Shown: in pieces, positions 25,507-34,397 of the stretch
Layout: every line of letters begins with the position of its first letter
How positions within the stretch are numbered: the first letter of the stretch is position 1
DNA from: an uncultured Bradyrhizobium sp.
Lineage (GTDB): Bacteria; Pseudomonadota; Alphaproteobacteria; Rhizobiales; Xanthobacteraceae
Assembly: GCF_947648125.1 (NCBI RefSeq)
Contig: NZ_CANSMR010000006.1
Location: 62,001-126,000 of the forward strand
Direction: 5' to 3'
Length of the DNA: 64,000 nucleotides
Program-made: the position numbers and the translations under genes
Notes under the pieces: model-generated
What the model was told of the DNA's origin: nothing
The model's input: only the letters and a program-made list of their open reading frames with translations
The model's database searches: none

Positions 25507-26795
25507 TCGACCGATGGTGGTTTCGAACCGACGTCTTTCTGCACGCCTATCTGGTGATGGTGCTCGGCTGCATCTACTTCCTGTTCAATTTCGTCGAGGG
25601 TATCTCGTTCGCGGAACGAGCCGGGGAGTCCACGCTGTTCCGCGGCGCGTGGCTGCTACTTTATATCCTGCTGATGCTGCACATTGCGGTCGATCGGAAA
25701 CGCTTCGGCCTCTTGATGCTGCAATCGCATCTCTATCTGACATTCATGGCCTTCGCGGTGGTGTCGCTGGCGCTGAGCGCCGACCCCACGGGCGCGTCGA
25801 TCAAGTTCGCGATGTATCTCCTGACCACGCTGTTCTCGGCATGGGTCGTGATCAGCTGCCCCGTCGATCGGCTCGTCGACACCCTGTTCCGGATCGGGAT
25901 CGTGGTGCTGATCGTTCACGTCCTGCTGTTTCCGGTGATCGGCTCGCAATGGGACTACGACCCGTTGCATCGGCCGACGGTGCTCGGGACCCAGGCCTAT
26001 GCCGGCGTGTTCGGCCACAAGAATCTCGCGGGCGCCTTCTTCGGTCTCATGGTGCTGATCTGTTTCGTACGCATGCTGGCGGGGCCGCGGCGGCAATTCG
26101 GCTGGTCGCTGTTGCTGATGGGATGTCATCTTTTTGCGCTCGCCGCGGCCGGCGCCGCAGGACCTCTGATCAGTATGTTGACGGCAATCGGCGTGACTTT
26201 CGGGCTGCTGCTGGTGGTGCTTGGGCGCAGGGGAGCTGCCTCGATCTACTGGCTCGGCCTCGCCCTCGTTGCGCTTGTCATGTTCACCGTGCCAAGCGAC
26301 GAGTTGTATGGGCTGGTCGGCCGCAGCGGAAACCTGACCGGCCGCTCGTTCCTCTGGGCAGTCTGGCCGCACTTCTTCTGGCAACACCCCTGGCTCGGCT
26401 ACGGCTTCTCGGGATTCTTCAACGAGCTGCCGAACTCGCCGGTGAACGAGCTGACCAGCATGGCGCCATGGAACACCGAGTTCGGCTCGTTCGAAAATTC
26501 CTATCTCGATGCCTTCCTCCAGTTCGGCCTGCTCGGCGGCGTACTCTATATGCTGCTGCTGGCGCGGGCGCTCTGGAACACCATCGTCTTCACCTTCGAG
26601 CGGCGCGGAATGTACTGGCTGGCGCCGTTCGCGATGCTGCTGTTCGTCGTGATCGCGTCAGCCAACGATTCCAGCCAGCTGCTGCATAATTATTTCGGCT
26701 GCGTGCTGGTGTTCTGGTGCTATTTCGGCCCGGAGGCCAGGCTGCAAACGGCGCCACGGCGGGCGTTCACCAGACTTCGTGTGAGTGAGGCGTGA
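25503..26795 (+). CDS. Wzy-like EPS polymerase (O-antigen ligase family, ExoQ-like)
   Basis: A 430-aa protein with about eleven membrane helices. The large periplasmic loop contains YGLVGRSGNLTGRSFLWAVW (around residues 269-288) and HPWLGYGFSGFF, the region conserved in ExoQ/O-antigen-ligase-family polymerases. It would join flipped repeat units at the periplasmic face. The start codon overlaps the preceding glycosyltransferase by 4 nt, and its stop overlaps the flippase start by 4 nt, a coupled GT-Wzy-Wzx arrangement. Confidence 0.88.
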   Translation: MIDRWWFRTDVFLHAYLVMVLGCIYFLFNFVEGISFAERAGESTLFRGAWLLLYILLMLHIAVDRKRFGLLMLQSHLYLTFMAFAVVSLALSADPTGASIKFAMYLLTTLFSAWVVISCPVDRLVDTLFRIGIVVLIVHVLLFPVIGSQWDYDPLHRPTVLGTQAYAGVFGHKNLAGAFFGLMVLICFVRMLAGPRRQFGWSLLLMGCHLFALAAAGAAGPLISMLTAIGVTFGLLLVVLGRRGAASIYWLGLALVALVMFTVPSDELYGLVGRSGNLTGRSFLWAVWPHFFWQHPWLGYGFSGFFNELPNSPVNELTSMAPWNTEFGSFENSYLDAFLQFGLLGGVLYMLLLARALWNTIVFTFERRGMYWLAPFAMLLFVVIASANDSSQLLHNYFGCVLVFWCYFGPEARLQTAPRRAFTRLRVSEA

Positions 26796-28108
26796 GTGTG
26801 TTGACCGACAGGTTGGATCGCGTGGCGGCCCAGACCAGGGTCGCTGGAGCCGTGAGCGGAGCGCTCCGCCGGCTGCGGCGCGCCGGGGGCAATGTCGCGC
26901 TCGGCCTGATCGATCAGGCCCTGCTCAGCGGCTCAGCCTTCGCGCTGACGATCGTGCTGGCAAATGTGCTCGATATCAATTCGTTCGGCCAATTCAGCGT
27001 CGCCTGGTCGTTCTCGATTCTGATCGAGGCGGTGTTTCTGCGCGGGTTGTTCGACGACGGGCTGCCGGCGACCGCGCATCGCATCCCGAAGTCGCGGTGG
27101 CCACAGTTGCGGCTCGGTCTCTATCTGTCGTCGCTGCTGGTCTCGGCCGCGCTTGGCCTGCTGCTGGTGATTGCCGGCCTCATGATCGCTGCGGTCGGCG
27201 GCATCGCGGGTGGGCTCGTGATCGCAACCGGGCTCGCGATCCCTGCGGTTCGGCTGCAAAGCATGTTCCGCCGCATCGGCTATCTCGATGGGCGGCTGCC
27301 GCGCGCGGTGGCGTCGTCGCTGACCTATTGCGTGGCGCTCGTCGTCTCGGCTGGCCTGATGATCACGCTCAAACTGACCGGCGCTGCGGCCGCGATGGCC
27401 TGCATCGCGATCTCGGCGGCGCTCGCCGGCAGCTTGCTGCTCGCTCACACCGGCGAACTGGCCTGGCCGCAGAGCAGGATCTTCCGCGGCTCGCTGCGGC
27501 GGCTATTTCGGAACGGCCGCTGGTTCGTCGCGACCTCGCTCACCTACTGGATCGGCAGTATCGGGCTGATCCCGGTTTGCGGCTTCCTGATCGGGCTGGA
27601 CGCGAGCGCGTCGCTGCGGATCCTGCTATTGGTGTTCGCACCGCTCAGCCAGTTCTGCGCGACCATGTTCTCGGTCCGGCTGCCGGAGATCGCATCCGAG
27701 CTGCGCGCCGGCCGGCGCAGCACGGTCGCCGCTGCTGCGCGCGAAAACGCCGTGCTGCTCGGCTCGATCGCGCTCGCCTATGGCGCAGTGGCCGTGCTGC
27801 TCGGACAGCGCATGCTCGCCCTCGTCATCAACGGCCAGGGTTACGAGATCGGCACCGGCAGCCTCGTTTTGATGGCCGCTGCGATGGCGCTCGACGCGGT
27901 GTGGCTCGGCCTCGCGCTGCCGCTGTTTGCGACGGGCAGGCCGCAGCGGTTCATGCTGAGCCGGGTGGCCGGACTGGTCGCGCTGTGCTGCGTTCTGCCG
28001 CTCGCGGCGGAGGCCTGGCAGGTGATGGGCGCGGTTGCGGCGATGGTGGCCTCCAGCGCGGCGTCGGTAGTCGTGGTCGTGCTGACCAATTCGCGGGAGC
28101 AGACATGA
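26792..28108 (+). CDS. Wzx-like polysaccharide flippase (MOP superfamily)
   Basis: A 438-aa protein with about twelve membrane helices and an N-terminal segment NVALGLIDQALLSGSAFALT typical of oligosaccharide flippases. It would move lipid-linked repeat units across the inner membrane. It starts with GTG inside the 3' end of the polymerase gene (GTGA overlap) and itself overlaps the next methyltransferase start by 4 nt. The family call rests on topology, the N-terminal helix pattern and its position next to Wzy; no single catalytic motif exists in this family. Confidence 0.85.
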   Translation: MSVLTDRLDRVAAQTRVAGAVSGALRRLRRAGGNVALGLIDQALLSGSAFALTIVLANVLDINSFGQFSVAWSFSILIEAVFLRGLFDDGLPATAHRIPKSRWPQLRLGLYLSSLLVSAALGLLLVIAGLMIAAVGGIAGGLVIATGLAIPAVRLQSMFRRIGYLDGRLPRAVASSLTYCVALVVSAGLMITLKLTGAAAAMACIAISAALAGSLLLAHTGELAWPQSRIFRGSLRRLFRNGRWFVATSLTYWIGSIGLIPVCGFLIGLDASASLRILLLVFAPLSQFCATMFSVRLPEIASELRAGRRSTVAAAARENAVLLGSIALAYGAVAVLLGQRMLALVINGQGYEIGTGSLVLMAAAMALDAVWLGLALPLFATGRPQRFMLSRVAGLVALCCVLPLAAEAWQVMGAVAAMVASSAASVVVVVLTNSREQT

Positions 28109-28731
28109 CCGACAACGCACCCGGCCACGCGCTCTCAAGGCTGCATATCGGCGCCTTCAACTGTGGTATCGCCGGCTGGATCAACACCGATATCACGATG
28201 CATCTGTGGATCGCGCGGGTGCCGCTCGCGGCGAAAGCGCTGCATCTTGCCGGCCTGCTGAGCGACGCCCGCTATGCCGAGCATCGCCAGGGGAAGTTTG
28301 CCGGGCTCCGCTACATGGACCTGACCAAGCCGTTGCCGTTCGCGGATCGCAGCCTCTCGGCGGTGTTCAGCGCGCATGTATTCGAGCATCTGTTTCCCGA
28401 CGAGGTCGAGCGGCTGGCGCGTGAGATCGCGCGGGTGCTGGCGCCGGGCGGGGTATGCCGCATCGTCGTCCCCAACATGGAAAGGATCGTCGCCCTCTAT
28501 GATCCGGCCGCGCCGCAGGCCTTCCTCAAGGGGGTGTTCGAGATCGAGCGCCGCAGGGAGGCCGCGTTCGCGCATCACTGGGGCTTTACGCGCGCCTCCC
28601 TCGCGGCGCTGTTCCGCGAGGCGGGCTGTTCTGAAACCCACACCCGGGCCTATCGCGAGGGCATCTGTCCTGACATCGACCGGCTCGACAACCGGCCGGA
28701 CGAGTCGATCTTCTTTGAGGCCATCAAGTGA
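28105..28731 (+). CDS. SAM-dependent methyltransferase-like protein with atypical motif I
   Basis: A 208-aa protein. The opening LHIGAFNCGIAGWINTDI aligns with the LNxGCGxxxxxGWxNxD start of a common EPS-locus methyltransferase group, but the GCG triplet is replaced by GAF. The rest is normal: LPFADRSLSAVFSAHVFEHL, ARVLAPGGVCRIVVPNMERI and a C-terminal FREAGCSETHTRAYREG. It may bind SAM weakly or have a changed role. The start overlaps the flippase gene (ATGA), making it the fifth tightly coupled gene in this run. Confidence 0.75.
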   Translation: MTDNAPGHALSRLHIGAFNCGIAGWINTDITMHLWIARVPLAAKALHLAGLLSDARYAEHRQGKFAGLRYMDLTKPLPFADRSLSAVFSAHVFEHLFPDEVERLAREIARVLAPGGVCRIVVPNMERIVALYDPAAPQAFLKGVFEIERRREAAFAHHWGFTRASLAALFREAGCSETHTRAYREGICPDIDRLDNRPDESIFFEAIK

Positions 28732-28816
28732 GCGAGATCGGAACATCGATGCGCGGCTGCGTGAAGGATTGCGCGTGCCGTGCTAGACCGAAGCGACCGG
28801 TAGCAGGAGATTGACA

Positions 28817-29488
28817 TTGCTGGGCGCAATTCAAGCTCGATTTTCCGGTGCAGCGCGCAAGCGGCGCGGCGAGTTCCTGGTCCGCACCGTGAACCTGCCG
28901 CTCGATGCAAAGATCCTCGATCTCGGCGGCGGCACCGGCCGGCACATTCGCGCGATCCTGCCCCGCCATGCCGACATCACGGTCTGCGACATATCGGCCG
29001 ACGATTTGAAGGTCGCGCACGAGCGCTTCGGGTTCAAGACGGTCCTGCTGCAGGAGACCGAACGCCTGCCGTTCAAGGATCAGGTGTTCGACTTCTGCTT
29101 CTGCTCGTCGGTGATCGAGCACGTCACCGGGCCGAAGCAGGACGTCGTGACGATCGAGAGTGACACGGCATTCCGCAATATCGCGCGCGAGCATCAGAAC
29201 CGCTTTGCCGGCGAGATCTCGCGGGTCGCGAAATCCTTTTATGTGCAGACGCCGTACCGGTACTTTCCGATCGAAAGCCATACCTGGCTGCCCGGAATCA
29301 TCGTCCTGCTGCCGAGGCGGCTGCAGATCTCACTGATCGAAAGGTTCAACCGCTTCTGGTTCAAGCGGACCGCACCCGACTGGCATCTGTTCGACTGGCA
29401 CGAGATGACGGAAACGTTTCCGGACGCGAAGATCTATCGCGAACGATATCTCGGCATGACCAAGTCGCTGATGGCGATCAAGGCGTGA
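28817..29488 (+). CDS. Class I SAM-dependent methyltransferase, TTG start
   Basis: A 223-aa methyltransferase with canonical motif I ILDLGGGTGRHIRAIL and acidic loop CDISADDLK, then FDFCFCSSVIEHVTGP. The C-terminal region includes VQTPYRYFPIESHTWLPG, a pattern found in methyltransferases acting on small sugars. No ATG is suitably placed; a TTG at 28817 lies 6 nt after AGGAGA, while a TTG at 28811 would touch that site, so 28817 is preferred. It ends the operon that began at 21208; the next gene is on the other strand. Confidence 0.82.
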   Translation: MLGAIQARFSGAARKRRGEFLVRTVNLPLDAKILDLGGGTGRHIRAILPRHADITVCDISADDLKVAHERFGFKTVLLQETERLPFKDQVFDFCFCSSVIEHVTGPKQDVVTIESDTAFRNIAREHQNRFAGEISRVAKSFYVQTPYRYFPIESHTWLPGIIVLLPRRLQISLIERFNRFWFKRTAPDWHLFDWHEMTETFPDAKIYRERYLGMTKSLMAIKA

Positions 29489-29509
29489 AGCAGGCATCTG
29501 CCCGCCGTA

Positions 29510-30226
29510 TCAATTGTCGCGGCGGGCGAGGATATTGATCAGCGTGCCGACCGCCGGCCGGCGATCGAGCGCCGGCGGGAGCGGCGAGCCGGCGAAGTTG
29601 GCGCCGAGCATCGTGAGAGCATGTTGCCGCAGCAGGTTCTGCATCGCAGCCGGCGTGGTGTCGAACTTGGAAAAGGCGAGGTAGCGGAACAGTGGCCGCG
29701 AAGACACGCGCGAGGAGGCGGCGTACGCGAGCTTGTAGCCCTGGCGCAGCAGCGATCCGCGGTTGGGGATCGAGACCACGAGCAGTCCGCCGGACCTCAG
29801 CACGCGATGGATCTGGACGAGGCACTGCGCCACGTCGGGGACATATTCCAGCACGCTCGCGCAGAGCACGCCGTCGAAGGATCGATCCGCAAACGGCAGG
29901 TTTGCGATCGTCGGGATTTGCTGGAATTTGAGCTGTCCGGCCAGCGGGCCATCGGAGCGGCCGCGTGCCGCCACAATCATCTCCGACGACGCGTCGACGC
30001 CGGTGACGTCGCAGCCGCGCGCGGCGAGCAGGCGGGACAGTGTTCCGGTGCCGCAACCTGCATCCAGCCAGCGTTGGCCATTGAGGTCCGCGTTCCCGAG
30101 TAGATCGAACATCGCGGCCGTGCGCGCCTTGAAGGTGCGGCTCTGGTGCAGCGTCTCCCACTCCGACGAGATCTCATCGTGAAAGCGGATTTCGGGTCGG
30201 TCGCGGGTCTGGGCCATGCTGGCCAT
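29510..30226 (-). CDS. Class I SAM-dependent methyltransferase
   Basis: A 238-aa Methyltransf_11-type protein. Motif I WLDAGCGTGTLSRLL (about residues 53-67), acidic loop VTGVDASSEMI, then FDGVLCASVLEYVPDV and LRSGGLLVVSIPNRGSLLRQ. AGGGA precedes the ATG by a good distance. It is 8 nt downstream of the GDP-mannose dehydrogenase gene and in the same minus-strand operon, so its substrate is probably a sugar in the same polymer. The acceptor is not deducible. Confidence 0.85.
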   Translation of the reverse strand: MASMAQTRDRPEIRFHDEISSEWETLHQSRTFKARTAAMFDLLGNADLNGQRWLDAGCGTGTLSRLLAARGCDVTGVDASSEMIVAARGRSDGPLAGQLKFQQIPTIANLPFADRSFDGVLCASVLEYVPDVAQCLVQIHRVLRSGGLLVVSIPNRGSLLRQGYKLAYAASSRVSSRPLFRYLAFSKFDTTPAAMQNLLRQHALTMLGANFAGSPLPPALDRRPAVGTLINILARRDN

Positions 30227-30234
30227 GGTGATCC

Positions 30235-31545
30235 CTACCAGTGGAAGCCGCTCACTCTGGCGCGCACCTCGTCGGGCAATCCGATATCAGACAGTTCGAG
30301 CACCACTTGGTCGGGCCGGGTTGCCTTCAGCGCCGCGACGAAGCGTGGATCGGCCGTCGTCAGCACGATGATGTCGGCCCATTCGATCGTCGCCGTCACA
30401 TCGTCATGCAGCAAGCCGACCAGCTCTGGATTGCGCATCATGAAGTCGCGGTTGGCGCCGATCAGTTGCGACAACTGCACGTTGGGGTCGTAGATCCGGA
30501 TGTCGCGCTGCTCGCCACGTAAGCTCTTGACCAGCTCGACGAAGGGACTGTCGCGGACATCGTCGGTGCCAGCCTTGAAGCTGATGCCGAGGAACGCGAT
30601 GCGGCGGCCCTCATGCGACAGGATCCAGTCGGCGCCGCGCGACATGATCATGTCGTTGCTCGGCAGGATGCTTTCGAGCACCGGCGTCGACAGTCCATGG
30701 CTGTGTGCGAGGTGTTTCAGCGCCTTGACGTCCTTGGGCAGACAGGAGCCGCCGAAGGCGAAACCCGGCCGCAGATAGGCCGGCGAGATGTTGAGCCGCG
30801 TGTCCCGCAGGAAGATGTTCATCACGTCGCGGCCGTCGATGCCCAGCGTCTTCGCGATGGCGCCGATCTCGTTGGCGAAGCTGACCTTCAGCGCGTGCCA
30901 GCTGTTGTCGACATATTTCACCAGCTCGGCGGTCTCGACCGGCGGCGTGATCTTGGCGCCCGGTAGATCCTTATAGAGCGCCATGACGCGGTCGGCGGTC
31001 TCCTGGTTGAAGGCGCCGACCACGGTCTTGGACGGCGCGTTGAAGTCGGCAATGGCGCTGCCTTCGCGCAGGAACTCCGGATTGAAGGCGAGGTCGAAAT
31101 CGCGTCCTATCTTGTTGCCGGAGGCTTCCTCGATCAGCGGTCCGACGGTGTCGCGGGTGGTGCCGGGCAGCACGGTGGAGCGGATCGTCACGGTATGCGG
31201 CGCGTTCTTTGCCCGCAGCCCGCGGCCGATCTCGATGGCGACTTGCCGGATCGCGGTCAGGTCGAGGTTGCCATTGCCGGACGACGGCGTGCCGACGCAG
31301 ACCATCGATATGTCGCTGTTGACGATCGCCTCGGTGGCGTCGGTGGTTGCAGTCAACTGACCCGTCGCAACCGCATGCGCCACCTTGTCCGAGATGCCCG
31401 GCTCGATGACCGGCGATCGGCCCCTGCGGATCAGGTCGACCTTGTCGACGCTCTTGTCGACGCCGATGATCTGGTGGCCGAGCTCGGTGAAGCAGGCGGC
31501 GCAGACCGTTCCGACATAGCCGAGGCCGAAAATGCTGACGTTCAT
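30235..31545 (-). CDS. algD: GDP-mannose 6-dehydrogenase (AlgD-like)
   Basis: A 436-aa nucleotide-sugar dehydrogenase that would oxidise GDP-mannose to GDP-mannuronate with two NAD+. The length equals that of Pseudomonas AlgD. The N-terminal MNVSIFGLGYVGTVCAACF is the AlgD-type NAD-binding start, and the catalytic cysteine is at residue 268 in AFGGSCLPKDVKAL, the same number as in P. aeruginosa AlgD. Other landmarks are FNPEFLREGSA and the late LGISFKAGTDDVRDSP. The separate UDP-glucose dehydrogenase at 60960 has a different pattern, so this locus encodes two uronate routes. A UDP-sugar substrate cannot be excluded without assay. Confidence 0.85.
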   Translation of the reverse strand: MNVSIFGLGYVGTVCAACFTELGHQIIGVDKSVDKVDLIRRGRSPVIEPGISDKVAHAVATGQLTATTDATEAIVNSDISMVCVGTPSSGNGNLDLTAIRQVAIEIGRGLRAKNAPHTVTIRSTVLPGTTRDTVGPLIEEASGNKIGRDFDLAFNPEFLREGSAIADFNAPSKTVVGAFNQETADRVMALYKDLPGAKITPPVETAELVKYVDNSWHALKVSFANEIGAIAKTLGIDGRDVMNIFLRDTRLNISPAYLRPGFAFGGSCLPKDVKALKHLAHSHGLSTPVLESILPSNDMIMSRGADWILSHEGRRIAFLGISFKAGTDDVRDSPFVELVKSLRGEQRDIRIYDPNVQLSQLIGANRDFMMRNPELVGLLHDDVTATIEWADIIVLTTADPRFVAALKATRPDQVVLELSDIGLPDEVRARVSGFHW

Positions 31546-31618
31546 GCTTCGACCTTCGACCATCCAGCGACCTGCGCGTGGCCGCGTCGCGTTTCGCGTG
31601 AGTGAGGCGGCAGCGCGT

Positions 31619-32929
31619 TCAACGCGATGCCCGCCCGGCGGCTGCATTGGCGCTGACGCTCGACGGCTGCGAGGTTGACCGCTCCGCGGTGGCGTTCGCG
31701 CGTGGGGCGCGGCTCTGCCAGGGGAGCTTCCTGGCGAACAACGCCTCATAGGCGGCGAGCAGCTTCGGCTCCTCGTGCGTCCAAGACAATTCGCGCTCGA
31801 CGCGGCTGCGGCCGAAGGCCCCCATCGTCTGCCGCAGCGACGGATCATCGATCAGCGCGACGATCTTGCCGGCGAAATCCTGCGGATCGTTCTTCGCCGC
31901 ATAGAGCGAGGCTTCGAGCGCCGAGCGGCGGCCTTCGCGAACCTCGAATTGAACGATCGGGCGTCCGAGCGCCATGTACTCCATGATCTTGTTCATGGTG
32001 GAGATGTCGTTCATCGGCGTGACGCGATCCGGATTGACGCAGACGTCTGCGGTCGAGAGCATCGTGAACAGCGCCTCGTCGGCGATAGCACCGGTGAAAT
32101 TCACGTAGTCGGAAAGCTGCATCTCCTCGCAGAGCTTGACCACCGCATTCCACTGCGGCCCGGTGCCGGCGATGTTGAACTGGACGTCGGTGCGGCCGAG
32201 ATCGTGCACGATGTGGCCGATCGACTGCAGCAGGAGATCGATGCCTTCCGACTGGCCGATCACGCCGACATAGCCGACACTGTAGCGCCGGCCGCGGCGC
32301 CAGGCCGGATCGGCGGGGCGGGAGCGCACCCGGTCGAGATTGGGGCCGGAGCGCACCACGAAGACCCGGTTGGCCGGCATCCTGCCGCGGGCAATCGCGA
32401 TCTCGCGATAGGATTCGTTGGTCGCGATCGAGATGCTTGCGGTCTTGAAGGTGAGATATTCGACCAGCCGCAGCAGATGCCAGAAAAAGTCCCTGCGGCC
32501 GAATTTTGCTTCATAGAGCTCGGGATTGACGTCGTGATGATCGAACACGAAGCGTTTGCCGCCGAGCTTGAACAGCAAGCCGATCAGGAAGATCAGGTCG
32601 GGCGGATTGCAGCCATGGATCACATCGAAGCCGTGCTTCCACGCCACCTTGATCGCAAGCCACGTCTCCCAGAACAGCGCGACCGGATATTCGATGAGGT
32701 AGGCGGCGATCCCGCGCGCTTCCAGCGGCATCGGATGACGGTAAATGTGAATGCCGTCGAGGCACTCGTAAGCTTCGTCATGACCGCGGCCCTTCGGGCA
32801 GATCACTGAGACTTCATAGCCCGCCTTGCGCAGTGAGGTGGCCTCGCACCACACCCTGCGATCGAAAGGAACCGGAAGGTTCTCGACGATGATCAGGATC
32901 CGCCGCGGTGATGGTTCAGCTCTCGACAT
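31619..32929 (-). CDS. Glycosyltransferase, GT4 family
   Basis: A 436-aa GT-B enzyme. The opening RRILIIVENLPVPFDRRVW is typical of a large group of EPS glycosyltransferases. Donor-side features include YVGVIGQSEGIDLLLQ, NIAGTGP and DISTMNKIMEYMALGRPIVQ. The C-terminal 30 residues are Ser/Ala-rich and probably disordered. It lies upstream of the AlgD-like gene and would share its promoter at about 32940-33000. The ATG at 32929 gives the family N-terminus but has only a weak ribosome-binding site; another in-frame ATG lies about 11 codons upstream. Confidence 0.88.
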   Translation of the reverse strand: MSRAEPSPRRILIIVENLPVPFDRRVWCEATSLRKAGYEVSVICPKGRGHDEAYECLDGIHIYRHPMPLEARGIAAYLIEYPVALFWETWLAIKVAWKHGFDVIHGCNPPDLIFLIGLLFKLGGKRFVFDHHDVNPELYEAKFGRRDFFWHLLRLVEYLTFKTASISIATNESYREIAIARGRMPANRVFVVRSGPNLDRVRSRPADPAWRRGRRYSVGYVGVIGQSEGIDLLLQSIGHIVHDLGRTDVQFNIAGTGPQWNAVVKLCEEMQLSDYVNFTGAIADEALFTMLSTADVCVNPDRVTPMNDISTMNKIMEYMALGRPIVQFEVREGRRSALEASLYAAKNDPQDFAGKIVALIDDPSLRQTMGAFGRSRVERELSWTHEEPKLLAAYEALFARKLPWQSRAPRANATAERSTSQPSSVSANAAAGRASR

Positions 32930-32968
32930 CTGCGATGATCTATACCATTGACCTAACAACATCACAAT

Positions 32969-32989
32969 CCGATTAACATCGGCATTAAC
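32969..32989. promoter_or_regulatory. Paired TTAACAT repeats in the divergent promoter
   Basis: Two TTAACAT copies (from 32973 and 32985) are exactly 12 bp apart. The first lies inside a perfect CCGAT-TAAC-ATCGG inverted repeat. The site sits between the minus-strand glycosyltransferase operon and the plus-strand PslG-like gene, where it could regulate both. The same 12-bp spacing of TTAA is seen at 16256 and 40255. Confidence 0.5.
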
Positions 32990-33046
32990 ATGAGCGACTT
33001 CCATTATGCAATCCCGACGCGGATGTGACGGCGGCGAGACACCGAC

Positions 33047-34285
33047 ATGGCAGGCAAAGTGAGGGATTGGGTACAAACGGCGTTGATTGCACTGATTTTG
33101 AGTGCGCTGGCGCCGCTGGCTCACAAATGGCCGCTGCAGTGGGCCGGTGCGGCGGCAAACGATGCGCTCAATGTGAGCCGTGTGAACGTGGTGATCCCGC
33201 CGACGTTTTTCGGCATGACGATCAATGCGATCGGGCAGTCGCAGCCATGGCCCGAGCTCAAGTTTGACGGCGTTCGGCTGTGGGGCGCGATCTACTGGGC
33301 GCAGGTCAACCCGGCGCCCGGCATCTACAATTGGGCGCGCTTTGACGCCATCCTTGCGGCGGCGGAGCGCGAGCACGTCGATATCGTCCTCAATCTCGCC
33401 TTCACGCCGCGCTGGGCCGCGTCCGTGAAGGATGCGCCGCCGGCATTCACGCCGGGCGCCAGCTCGCCGCCTGCCGATCTCGCATCATGGGACGAATGGG
33501 TGCGCGCGGCCGTGACGCGTGCCGCCGGCCGCATCAAATACTGGGAAATCTGGAACGAGCCCGAGGATCCCAAATATTACTCGGGCGATATCGCGACGAT
33601 GGTCCAGATGCAGAAACGGGCCTACGAGATCATCAAGGCCAGCGATCCAACGTTGACCGTGCTGACGCCGCCGTCCAACGGCACGCCGGACGGCTATCGC
33701 TGGCAACAGGCCTTCATGGCGCAAGGCGGCGGACAATATGCCGATGTCTTCGCCTTCCACGGCTATACGAATGAACCCGAAGCGGCGATCGGGGTCATCG
33801 CCCGCTTCAAGCAGATTCTCGCCGCGCACGATCTCTCCACACGGCCGATCTGGGACACCGAGGCCGGCTGGCCGTCGCATGAGGACAACCCGGATGGCTG
33901 TCTGGCGCGCGCCTATATCCTGAGATGGATCAGCGGTGTCGACCGGTTCTATTGGTACGAGTTCGCCGGCGGGGGCAGCGACTTCGGCAAATTATGGGAC
34001 CGGGCGCGCGGGCTGCTTCCGAGCGGAATCGCCTATCGCACGGTCCAGTCTTGGTTGGTCGGCGCCAGCGTCGTGGCCGCGGCCAGGACGTCGCCGTCGA
34101 TCTGGCGCGTCGATCTCCGCATGAAGGATGGCCGCAGCGGTTTGGTCCTCTGGACCACCAATGGGCGGTCCATTTATCGGGTCGACCCGCGTTTTAGCCG
34201 TTACCAGGGTCTCGACGGCGGCGAAGGAGTTGTTGCCAACGGTGAGGTCGAGATCTCGCCCAAACCGGTCCTATTGCTGGAATGA
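33047..34285 (+). CDS. PslG-like glycoside hydrolase (clan GH-A, GH39-type)
   Basis: A 412-aa protein with an N-terminal hydrophobic segment (about residues 10-26) that could be a signal anchor, then a TIM-barrel hydrolase. The acid/base Glu171 lies in KYWEIWNEPED and the nucleophile Glu272 in IWDTEAGW, spaced as in GH39/PslG enzymes. FAFHGYTNEPEAA and FYWYEFAGGGSDFGKLW are further barrel signatures. In pseudomonads PslG cleaves its own polysaccharide in the periplasm during synthesis, and this gene is placed to do the same to the local EPS. The polymer specificity is unknown. Confidence 0.85.
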   Translation: MAGKVRDWVQTALIALILSALAPLAHKWPLQWAGAAANDALNVSRVNVVIPPTFFGMTINAIGQSQPWPELKFDGVRLWGAIYWAQVNPAPGIYNWARFDAILAAAEREHVDIVLNLAFTPRWAASVKDAPPAFTPGASSPPADLASWDEWVRAAVTRAAGRIKYWEIWNEPEDPKYYSGDIATMVQMQKRAYEIIKASDPTLTVLTPPSNGTPDGYRWQQAFMAQGGGQYADVFAFHGYTNEPEAAIGVIARFKQILAAHDLSTRPIWDTEAGWPSHEDNPDGCLARAYILRWISGVDRFYWYEFAGGGSDFGKLWDRARGLLPSGIAYRTVQSWLVGASVVAAARTSPSIWRVDLRMKDGRSGLVLWTTNGRSIYRVDPRFSRYQGLDGGEGVVANGEVEISPKPVLLLE

Positions 34286-34296
34286 TAACGATGTTA
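34286..34296. promoter_or_regulatory. TAAC-N3-GTTA palindrome and GATAACGAT repeats
   Basis: TAAC-GAT-GTTA begins at the stop codon end of the PslG-like gene. GATAACGAT occurs twice nearby (34284-34292 and again near 34313), and a GTTAAC lies around 34375, just before the bi-domain oxidoreductase. Consistent with a promoter or operator for that operon, though no -35/-10 can be fixed. Confidence 0.4.
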
Positions 34297-34397
34297 AACC
34301 CCCGAGCCATGGGATAACGATCACGATGTTCTTATCTTCATTGCGGGCGGCGGGCGCGATACAACGGGCACTGTTAACTTGAGGCGATTGACCGACT

